DNA from: Streptomyces hyderabadensis
GTDB lineage: Bacteria > Actinomycetota > Actinomycetes > Streptomycetales > Streptomycetaceae
Assembly: GCF_020404845.1 (NCBI RefSeq)
Contig: NZ_JAIOJZ010000011.1
Span: forward strand, 101,477-165,476
Direction of reading: 5' to 3'
Length of the DNA stretch: 64,000 bases
Notes under the pieces: generated by a model
What the model saw: only the letters and a program-made list of their open reading frames with translations
The model's database searches: none
What the model was told of the DNA's origin: nothing
Program-made: the position numbers and the translations under genes
Shown here: piece after piece, positions 1 through 6,523 of the stretch
How the letters are laid out: each line of letters begins with the position of its first letter
Position numbering within the stretch: position 1 is the first letter of the stretch

Positions 1-2
1 CC

Positions 3-206
3 ATGGAGTTTGCCCGCGAGCGGCCGGGCGGCCCCGTCGCCCTGTGCCTCAGGCTCCAGGACCTGCCGACGCGGCGGGTCCTGGATGCCACGGCCCTGTC
101 CGCGCAGCAGTGGAAGGACATCGCGGCGGCCGTGGCCGCCCACACGCACCGCCGTCTCCTTCTCGACCTGTCCGAGTGGTTCCCCGGGGAGACGACACCC
201 CTTTGA
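3..206 (+). CDS. C-terminal part of a gene cut by the window edge
   Basis: The frame is open to the left edge of the window and ends at a TGA at 204-206, so this is probably the last 67 or so codons of a longer gene. The ATG at position 3 need not be the real start. The peptide is acidic to amphipathic (for example LRLQDLPTRRVLDATAL and LLLDLSEWFPGE) and matches no family I recognise. The next gene starts 25 bases downstream on the same strand, which suggests one transcript. Codon bias is normal for the window. Function unknown. Confidence 0.5.
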   Translation: MEFARERPGGPVALCLRLQDLPTRRVLDATALSAQQWKDIAAAVAAHTHRRLLLDLSEWFPGETTPL

Positions 207-230
207 CGACCGAGTACGTGGAGAGCGACC

Positions 231-890
231 GTGTCATTCCTGTCCCTGCCGCCCGACAGCATGTTCCCCGGCGAACACCTGGTGCTCCGTAAGAACGCCA
301 ACGCGGTGATCGACGTGAAGGAGTCCGGGCTCACCCAGTTCGCGTTCGACGACCTGATGTGGCTGATCGGGATGAGCGGCAAGGAGGCCATCGGCGGGCG
401 CTGCTTCCTGACCAACTACCGCCTGGTGTTCAAGGCGCACCCCGCCAACCGGCTCAGGGGCTCCTTCAGTGTCTTCCTGCCGTCCGTCCTCGACGTCCGC
501 AACACTTCCTTCGCCGTCACCCGCAAGGTGACGGTCACCACCGGGCTGCAGGAGACGACCCTGGTGCTGTGGGGCGTCCCCCGCTTCATCGACACCGTAC
601 GCGCGCTCTCGGCCGGGCTGGGCCCCCAGCAGGTGGCGCACCTGGTCCGGCTGGTGCTGCAGGAGCCCTGGAAAGCGGGCGACGGGCTGAAGGTGGCCGC
701 ACGCCTGGAGCGGCTCAACGCGGCCCTGAGCCTGGCCCGGGGCGGTGCGGAGGCCGACCTCGAGCGGCTGGCCGGCCTGGTGGCCGACGTCATCGACGGT
801 TCCTTCCGGCGCACGGACGCCGCGGGCGTGCTCGGCATCGTCGACCTGCTGCACAGTGCCCGGCGGGCGGGCGTCGTCCTCCCGCGGTGA
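231..890 (+). CDS. GRAM/PH-like domain protein, function unknown
   Basis: The protein has 219 residues with a GTG start; GGAGAG lies 6 bases upstream. The N-terminal half contains a core around residues 60-110 (GGRCFLTNYRLVFKAHPANR) that resembles GRAM or bacterial PH domains, in which a strand carrying LTNxRLVF is typical. The C-terminal half is helical and rich in Leu, Ala and Arg. There is no signal peptide or membrane segment, so a cytoplasmic or peripheral membrane location is likely. GRAM/PH folds usually bind lipids or proteins, but the ligand here cannot be read from sequence. It probably belongs to the same transcript as the truncated gene before it. Confidence 0.7.
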   Translation: MSFLSLPPDSMFPGEHLVLRKNANAVIDVKESGLTQFAFDDLMWLIGMSGKEAIGGRCFLTNYRLVFKAHPANRLRGSFSVFLPSVLDVRNTSFAVTRKVTVTTGLQETTLVLWGVPRFIDTVRALSAGLGPQQVAHLVRLVLQEPWKAGDGLKVAARLERLNAALSLARGGAEADLERLAGLVADVIDGSFRRTDAAGVLGIVDLLHSARRAGVVLPR

Positions 891-901
891 CGGTCGCGGC
901 G

Positions 902-1723
902 TCAGGAGTCCCCCGGCGTACCCGGCCCCGGACCGCCGAGCGGGGGCCTCGGCCGCAGCAGCCCCAGCGACTGGGCCAGCAGCGCGGTTTCCATGCGGTC
1001 CTTGGTGCCCAGCTTCCGGTAGATGTTCTGGACGTGCTTCTGCACGGTGCGTACGGAGATGCTCAGCCGGGTGGCGATGGCCTTGGCGGGGAGCGCCTCG
1101 CCGAGCAGGAGCAGTACCGCGAGTTCGCGCCGGGTCAGCCCGTACGCCCGTGCCCGGTCCGTCGAGTCCCGGCCGGCCCGCTCGAGGGCGCGGACCGTCG
1201 CCCGCTCGTGCGCGTCCACCGCGGCCAGCAGCGGCTGCGCCCGGTGCAGGAACGCCCGTTGCGCCGGTGAGAAGCGGGTCCGGCTGTAGACCACGCAGCC
1301 GCGCAGCACACCGGAGTGTCCGGCGGGCAGGGCGCAGGGCACCCCCAGGACGTGCTCCGCGCCGAAGTACTCGCGGGCCACCGACCGCGCCGCGCTGTTG
1401 CGCCACCCCGCGCTTCCGGTCAGGTCCTCCGCGGTGCGCGGCACGGGGTCGCGCGCTTGGCGGTAGTGGCCGATGAGCGGATTGCCGCATCGCATGGACC
1501 GCCGTGACAAGGCGCGGATGCGCCCGTCACCGACCTCGCCCGGCGCCCAGGCCAGCGGGCGGCTGCGGTGAGGGGCGATCTCCGTCAACGTCACCGCCTC
1601 CACGCCGAGATGCCCGCGGATCGTCCGGGTCAGCGTGGGCCACGGCGACGCGGCGGCGTCCTGCTCCAGCGCGTGGACCGAGATCGCCAGCAGTACCTCG
1701 TAGTCACGGTGCTCCAGTCCCAC
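902..1723 (-). CDS. LuxR-family transcriptional regulator
   Basis: The last 70 or so residues form a LuxR/FixJ-type helix-turn-helix (LTRRELAVLLLLGEA, then AKAIATRLSISVRTVQKHVQNIYRKLG), with the usual TVQKHV recognition helix and IYRKLG end. The upstream 190 residues form an unrecognised sensory region (HRDYEVLLAISVHALEQD onward) with no receiver-domain aspartate pattern. I chose the GTG at 1723, which begins at VGLEHRDYE. An ATG at 1762 would add 13 residues of Arg/Gly-rich, poorly coding sequence. It is divergent from the winged-helix regulator at 1870, and a perfect inverted repeat lies between the two, suggesting autoregulation or cross-regulation. Confidence 0.85.
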   Translation of the reverse strand: MGLEHRDYEVLLAISVHALEQDAAASPWPTLTRTIRGHLGVEAVTLTEIAPHRSRPLAWAPGEVGDGRIRALSRRSMRCGNPLIGHYRQARDPVPRTAEDLTGSAGWRNSAARSVAREYFGAEHVLGVPCALPAGHSGVLRGCVVYSRTRFSPAQRAFLHRAQPLLAAVDAHERATVRALERAGRDSTDRARAYGLTRRELAVLLLLGEALPAKAIATRLSISVRTVQKHVQNIYRKLGTKDRMETALLAQSLGLLRPRPPLGGPGPGTPGDS

Positions 1724-1775
1724 GGTGCCTGCGCACCCCCTTCGGCCTCGGACCCTCAGCATAGGAGGAAAAGCC

Positions 1776-1795
1776 GCTACGCAGTTGTGCGTAGC
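1776..1795. promoter_or_regulatory. Perfect inverted repeat between divergent regulators (candidate operator)
   Basis: Two 8-base arms, GCTACGCA and TGCGTAGC, flank a 4-base spacer. The site lies in the short gap between the LuxR-type gene (minus) and the winged-helix gene (plus), where an operator controlling both promoters would be expected. That either protein binds it is inference. Confidence 0.6.
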
Positions 1796-1869
1796 CGCCG
1801 CCGGGACCGGTGCCGGGCTCGGCGAGAATGGACGGGCGACGGGACGGCAGGGTGACGGGACGGCGGGGA

Positions 1870-2859
1870 ATGCGCGGGCACACGGCACTGCACCTCGGGA
1901 AGCTCGACGACGTCCGGGTGTCGGTGGCCGACCACCAGGGGGCGACGGTGCTGTCGCTCGTCGCGGACGTCTTCGGCGGTCGCGGCCACGGAGTGCCCGT
2001 CCAGTGGCGGCAGTTGGTCCTCGACGCGGTGCCGGCCGCGGCCGGCCGGGTGCTGCGCCCCCTCTTCGATCCCGGCTACTCCGTCATCCCCGACTGCGTC
2101 ACGCCGACCGCCAGCATGCCCCGAGGCGACGTCCTCACGCAGTGCGAGCAACTGCGCGACCTGTCCGCGGACGTGCTGCTGGCCGAACTGGAGACGGAGT
2201 TCGGCGGCGCGGTCCCCGCCCAGTGGCGCCCCGTCGTCGACCGCCCCGCCCAGTGGATCCGGGCCTACGCCCAGGTGGTCCAGGCCGTGTGGCGGGCGTT
2301 CGTGCCGGTGTGGGAGCGAGCCCGGCCGCTGCTGGAACGTGAGACCGAGCGTGTGGGCAGTGCCGTGGTCCGCGGCTGCGCCGACACCGTGCTGTCCGGG
2401 CTCAGCAGCCGCTCCCGGCTGACCGACGACCTCCTGCTGCTTCCGGATCCGCAGAGCGACACCTACACCCTCGACGGTCGCCGGGTCGTCCTCGTCCCCG
2501 TCGTGTCCGGCCCCGGGACCTGCATGTTCGCGCTCGACCGGACCGACCTGGTGTGGATCGGCTACCCGCTGCCGGGCCTCGGGCGCCTCTGGGACGCCGA
2601 CGCCGGGCCCCGGCCGGACCCGGACGGGGACACGCTCGCCCTGGTCGTCGGGGACGTACGCGCCCGCGTCCTGCGCGCCGTCGCCGCCCCCGCCACCATG
2701 GGCGACGTCGCCGTCCGCGTCGGCTGCTCGCCGGCCAACCTGACCCACCACTGCGCCAGGCTGGAGCAGAGCGGCCTCATCGTCCGGCGGCGCGAGGGCC
2801 AGTACGTGCGGCTCGGGCGCACCCCGCGCGGTGACGCCCTCGTTGATCTGCTCGCCTGA
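1870..2859 (+). CDS. ArsR/MarR-like winged-helix transcriptional regulator
   Basis: The protein has 329 residues from the ATG at 1870; upstream in-frame starts at 1810 and 1828 add only Arg/Gly-rich sequence. The C-terminal 65 residues form a winged helix (VRARVLRAVAAPATMGDVAVRVGCSPANLTHHCARLEQ, then GLIVRRREGQYVRLGRT). The long N-terminal part starts LHLGKLDDVRVSVADHQGATVLSL, typical of actinobacterial regulators with an uncharacterised N-terminal domain (DUF5937-like) followed by an ArsR-type HTH. It lacks the metal-binding cysteines of metal-sensing ArsR proteins, so the ligand is unknown. Divergent from the LuxR-type gene. Confidence 0.8.
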   Translation: MRGHTALHLGKLDDVRVSVADHQGATVLSLVADVFGGRGHGVPVQWRQLVLDAVPAAAGRVLRPLFDPGYSVIPDCVTPTASMPRGDVLTQCEQLRDLSADVLLAELETEFGGAVPAQWRPVVDRPAQWIRAYAQVVQAVWRAFVPVWERARPLLERETERVGSAVVRGCADTVLSGLSSRSRLTDDLLLLPDPQSDTYTLDGRRVVLVPVVSGPGTCMFALDRTDLVWIGYPLPGLGRLWDADAGPRPDPDGDTLALVVGDVRARVLRAVAAPATMGDVAVRVGCSPANLTHHCARLEQSGLIVRRREGQYVRLGRTPRGDALVDLLA

Positions 2860-2914
2860 CCACCGCGTGGGCGGGCACGTCCTGCTGTCGGCGCGGCCTC
2901 CGCGGTGACCCGGG

Positions 2915-3013
2915 GAGGTTGTACCACCAGTCGGGTCCGGTGACGGTGAGGTCGTCGAGGGTGACGCCCGGCCGGTCCTGCCAGGCGGCGCGTACGCCGT
3001 TCTCCTCAGCATG
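2915..3013 (-). pseudogene. Relic of a phosphohexomutase C-terminus
   Basis: On the minus strand about 33 codons read EENGVRAAWQDRPGV, then LDDLTVTGPDWWYNL. This resembles the start of domain 4 of phosphomannomutase/phosphoglucomutase proteins, where DWW(F/Y)NLRPS(G/N)TEP binds the substrate phosphate. The similarity stops right after NL: the RPSGTEP loop is absent and the frame continues as Pro/Arg-rich non-coding sequence. No catalytic serine domain or metal loop is nearby. It lies just downstream of the LacI-family pseudogene on the same strand, so both may come from one decayed sugar locus. Family assignment is from memory and moderate. Confidence 0.45.
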
Positions 3014-3095
3014 AAGACCCTCCGAACTCTGCACACCCGGCCTCGTCGCCGGGCGGGACATCCTCGGCCACGCTCCCCGGCGTGGCGGCCCGTCG

Positions 3096-3812
3096 TCAGG
3101 GTCGTGGTGCCGGGCCTGTCGAGGCGCGGGGCACGAACTCGGCCGGCGGCAGCACGGCGTGTGCCACCTCCTCGCCGGCCCGGACCCGGTCCAGGGCCCG
3201 TGCCGCCGCCTCGCCCCAGCGGCGTGCGTCGGCGCGGGCGGAGGACAGCGGGGGGGTGGGTGTGGCGGGTGAGGGGGGTGTCGTCGTAGCCGACCACCGA
3301 GAGCCGTTCCGGTACCGGGACGCCCAGTTCCTGGGCGACGGACAGTCCGGCGGTCGCGGCCAGGTCGTTGCCGTAGACGATCGCGGTGGGCGCCTCGGCC
3401 AGCGTCAGCAGTGCGCGGGTGGCCCGGGCGCCGCCCTCCGCGGTGAAGCCGCCCGGCAGCACCGGCCCCTCGGGCAGCCCCAGCTCGCGCAGCGTCTCCT
3501 CCCAGGCGGACCGGCGCCGGTGCGCGTGGCGGAACTCCTGGGGTTCCTCGATGTGCGCGATCCGGCGGTGGCCGAGTTGGGCCAGGCGTCGTACCGCGTC
3601 GACGTAGGCGGGCCGGTCGTCCAGGCTCACCGAGGTCAGTCCGTCGCTCCACTCGCTCGGTCCGACCACGACCGCCGGCAGTCCGAGCCGGTGGACCAGC
3701 GCGGGACGCGGGTCGTCGTGCCGCAGGTCGGTGTCCTCGGGCTCGCGGGCGAGGCCAGTCCGAAGGCACCGGCCTTGCCGAGGGACAGGGCCCGGGCCGA
3801 TCGGCACTCACT
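3096..3812 (-). pseudogene. LacI-family regulator pseudogene (truncated, two frameshifts)
   Basis: Three reading frames join to give a LacI/GalR sugar-binding domain: SARALSLGKAGAFGL (about 3812-3757), then LAREPEDTDLRHDDPRPAL through GLPAVVVGPSEWSDG, YGNDLAATAGL and SVVGYDDTPLTRHTHPP (about 3757-3252), then LSSARADARRWGEAA to PRASTGPAPRP and a stop at 3096. One base is missing near 3756 (GGACTGGCCTCG where GLVLARE would be expected). One base appears extra in a run of seven G at 3250-3256; six would restore the frame. The DNA-binding N-terminal domain is absent upstream of 3812. The homopolymer shift alone could be a sequencing error, but the missing HTH and the second shift argue for a true pseudogene. 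Confidence 0.8.
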
Positions 3813-3827
3813 GAACCGGTTTGAGAA

Positions 3828-3847
3828 GCGGACCGTCAACGGTCCGC
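3828..3847. promoter_or_regulatory. Perfect inverted repeat upstream of cydA
   Basis: Two 9-base arms, GCGGACCGT and ACGGTCCGC, are separated by CA. The site lies 140 bases upstream of the cydA start, at the decayed 5' end of the LacI pseudogene. It could be an operator for cydAB or a leftover operator or terminator. It does not look like a Rex site. Confidence 0.45.
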
Positions 3848-3987
3848 CAAGTGGCCCGCATCACATTCGACGTGGCATGCGGAGGCGTGGCGCGAACGGC
3901 TTCAGGGGCTCGTGTCGCTACCTTCGACGGAACAAACCGGTGCATATCTCACGGCTCCGGGCAGGGTTCGTTCCTTGGGAGGCAGGC

Positions 3988-5373
3988 GTGGCCGTCATGC
4001 ATCTCCTGGCCGTGTCCGAGGGGGACCTCGCCGCGGCCCGGGCACAGATGGGGTTCTCCCTCGCCTGGCACATCGTCGTCGCGTGTCTCGGGGTCGGCCT
4101 GCCCGCACTCACGCTGATCGCCGAGTGGTACGGCATCCGTACCGGAAACCCCGCCCACCGGCTGCTGGCACGCAGGTGGGCGCGTGCGATGGGCGTGCTC
4201 TTCGCCGTGGGCGCCGTCTCCGGCACCATCCTCAGCTTCGAGATGGGGCTGCTGTGGCCCGGTCTGATGGGCAGGTTCGGCCAGGTCATCGGGCTGCCCT
4301 TCGCGCTGGAGGGCATCGCCTTCTTCATCGAGGCGATCTTCCTGGGCATCTACCTCTACGCCTGGGACCGGCTGCCGCCCCGACGGCATCTGCTCACCGG
4401 GCTGCCGATCGTGGTGGCGGGTGTCGCCTCGGCGTTCTTCGTGGTCTGCGCCAACGCCTGGATGAACCAGCCCCGCGGTTTCGTGCTGCGCGAGGGGAGA
4501 GTCGTCGACGTGGACCCGTGGGCCGCCATGCTCAATCCGGCGAGCCCGCCGCAGACCGTGCACATGATCCTCGCCGCGTTCATGGTGGCGTCCTTCCTGA
4601 CGGCCTCGGTCTACGCGGTCGCGCTGCTGCGCGGACGCCGGGACGCCTATCACCGGGCGGGGTTCTACATCCCGTTCACCCTGGGCGCCGTGGTGACGCC
4701 CTTCCAGCTCGTCGTGGGCGACTGGGCCGCACGGTTCCTCGCGGAGTTCCAGCCGGCGAAACTGGCGGCGATCGAAGGGGTCTTCACCACCGGTTCGCAC
4801 GTGCCGCTGACCCTGGGCGGCATCGCCCGCGACGATGCCCTGCACTACGGGCTCGAGATCCCCAACGGCCTCTCCCTGCTGGTCGGCTACTCGCCGGACA
4901 CCGTCGTCCAGGGCCTGGACAAGGTGCCGCGCAGCCAGTGGCCACCGGTGACGGGTGTGCACTGGGCGTTCGACGTCATGGTGGCGATCGGGCTGTTCCT
5001 GCTCGCCCTGGGGGCCTGGCTGCTGCTGTCCTGGTGGCGCGGGCGCCACAGGCGGGCGAAGCCGCTCGACCAGCGCGGGTCCCGGCTGTTCCTGGCGCTG
5101 GCCGCGGTCGGCGGTCCGGCCTCGGTGGTCGCGCTGGAGAGCGGCTGGTGCGTCACCGAACTCGGCCGCCAGCCCTGGATCGTCTGGGGAATCATGAGCG
5201 TGCGGGACGCCGTGAACCCGGCGCCGGGGCTCATGACCGGCCTGTGGCTGGTGCTGGTCGTCTACGCCGGCATGACCGTCGCCACCGTCTACGTCCTGCG
5301 CCGCCTGGCCAGGGGCACCCCCGTGCCGGCGGCACCCCAGGAGCAGGACGTCGAGAGGTATCCCGTCGTATGA
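3988..5373 (+). CDS. cydA: Cytochrome bd ubiquinol oxidase subunit I
   Basis: The protein has 461 residues. The GTG at 3988 is preferred because GGGAGG ends 5 bases upstream; the ATG at 3997 is 14 bases away. It is a polytopic membrane protein with nine or so hydrophobic segments, beginning MGFSLAWHIVVACLGVGLPALTLIAEW, with the CydA hallmark GRQPW near residue 390 (WCVTELGRQPWIVWGIM) and a short periplasmic Q-loop. It carries the hemes and oxidises quinol while reducing O2 to water without pumping protons, supporting respiration at low oxygen. cydB follows. The cydCD assembly genes are not next to it. Whether this is the cyanide-insensitive (Cio) variant is not resolved. Confidence 0.93.
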   Translation: MAVMHLLAVSEGDLAAARAQMGFSLAWHIVVACLGVGLPALTLIAEWYGIRTGNPAHRLLARRWARAMGVLFAVGAVSGTILSFEMGLLWPGLMGRFGQVIGLPFALEGIAFFIEAIFLGIYLYAWDRLPPRRHLLTGLPIVVAGVASAFFVVCANAWMNQPRGFVLREGRVVDVDPWAAMLNPASPPQTVHMILAAFMVASFLTASVYAVALLRGRRDAYHRAGFYIPFTLGAVVTPFQLVVGDWAARFLAEFQPAKLAAIEGVFTTGSHVPLTLGGIARDDALHYGLEIPNGLSLLVGYSPDTVVQGLDKVPRSQWPPVTGVHWAFDVMVAIGLFLLALGAWLLLSWWRGRHRRAKPLDQRGSRLFLALAAVGGPASVVALESGWCVTELGRQPWIVWGIMSVRDAVNPAPGLMTGLWLVLVVYAGMTVATVYVLRRLARGTPVPAAPQEQDVERYPVV

Positions 5374-5494
5374 CCGCCGCGCGGCCTGCCGGCGCTCCGC
5401 TCCGTCCGCGTCCCCCGGCGCGCTCCCCCGCCGGCCGGCTCCGCCGCCCCAACCGCTACTCGTGCCGCCCCGCCGGCCGGCACTGGAGGTGATC

Positions 5495-6523
5495 GTGCTC
5501 GCAGACACGGCTCTTGCCGTCATGTGGGTGGGCCTGACCTGCTACGCCCTGTTCGGCGGGGCGGACTTCGGGGCCGGCGTGTGGGACCTGCTCGCCGGGG
5601 GCTCCCGGCGCGGGCTGCCGCAGCGCCGTCTCATCGAGCACAGCATCGGTCCCGTCTGGGAGGCCAACCACGTGTGGCTCATCTTCGTGATCGTGCTGCT
5701 GTGGTCCGCGTTCTCCCCCGTCTTCGCCGCGGTGATGTCCACGCTCTACCTGCCGCTGACGTTCGCCGCCCTGGGGATCATCGCGCGCGGCGCCGCGTTC
5801 GCCTTCCGCAAGGCGAGCACCGAGCTGTGGCAACAGCGGTTGTTCGGGGCGTTCTTCGCGCTGTCCTCCCTGGTCACTCCGTTCTTCCTGGGCACCGTGG
5901 CCGGGGCCGTCGCCTCCGGGCGGGTGCCGCCGGGCCTCGCCGGTGGCGACGTGCTCACCAGCTGGCTCAACCCCACGTCCGCCCTCGGCGGCGTCCTGGC
6001 GGTCACCACCTGCGCCCACCTCGCCGCGGTGTACCTGTGTGCCGACGCCGCCCGCGACGGCGAGCGGGCACTCGCCTCGCTCTTCGCCCGCCGCGCCGTC
6101 GTCAGCGGTCTGGTCAGCGGCGCCGTCGCGGGCGCCGGTGTCGCGGTGCTGCACGCCGACGCCCCCGAGCTCTTCCACGGGCTGACCCATCGCGCGCTGC
6201 CGCTGGTCGTGCTCAGCGCCGTCGCCGGTCTCGCCGGCCTCTTCCTGCTGCACCGCGACCGCTTCGTGGCGGCCCGTCCCGCCGCGGCGCTGGCGGTCGC
6301 CGCGATCCTGTGGGCGTGGGGTGCGGCGCAGTACCCCGCCATGCTGGTCGGCGGAACGACGGTCGGGCAGGCCGCCTCGGACAGTGCGGTCCTGGCGGCC
6401 TGCCTGGTGGTCCTGGCCGTGGGAGCCGTCCTGCTCGTCCCCTCCCTGTGGCTGCTGTACGCCACGTTCCAACGGCGGACGCCTGGCACAGGACCCGGTT
6501 CGTCATCCTCCTCCGGTTCCTGA
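5495..6523 (+). CDS. cydB: Cytochrome bd ubiquinol oxidase subunit II
   Basis: The protein has 342 residues from the GTG at 5495, with GGAGGT 4 bases upstream; an upstream in-frame ATG at 5462 has no ribosome binding site. It is highly hydrophobic with eight or nine membrane segments and the CydB signature near the first helices (WVGLTCYALFGGADFGAGVWDL, then GPVWEANHVWLIFVIVLLW). The C-terminus ends in a Ser-rich tail. CydB pairs with CydA in the quinol oxidase. The 121-base gap after cydA suggests one transcript. The last 21 bases overlap the convergent gene at 6503. Confidence 0.93.
   Translation: MLADTALAVMWVGLTCYALFGGADFGAGVWDLLAGGSRRGLPQRRLIEHSIGPVWEANHVWLIFVIVLLWSAFSPVFAAVMSTLYLPLTFAALGIIARGAAFAFRKASTELWQQRLFGAFFALSSLVTPFFLGTVAGAVASGRVPPGLAGGDVLTSWLNPTSALGGVLAVTTCAHLAAVYLCADAARDGERALASLFARRAVVSGLVSGAVAGAGVAVLHADAPELFHGLTHRALPLVVLSAVAGLAGLFLLHRDRFVAARPAAALAVAAILWAWGAAQYPAMLVGGTTVGQAASDSAVLAACLVVLAVGAVLLVPSLWLLYATFQRRTPGTGPGSSSSSGS

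Noticed and set aside
3813..3987. Rex operator upstream of cydA
   Set aside because: No TTGTGAA-N4-TTCACAA-like sequence was found by eye, only the GCGGACCGT palindrome.
3082..5373. N-terminal extension of cydA to 3082
   Set aside because: The extra 302 residues are antisense to the LacI pseudogene, with no CydA homology. GGGAGG before the GTG at 3988 marks the real start.
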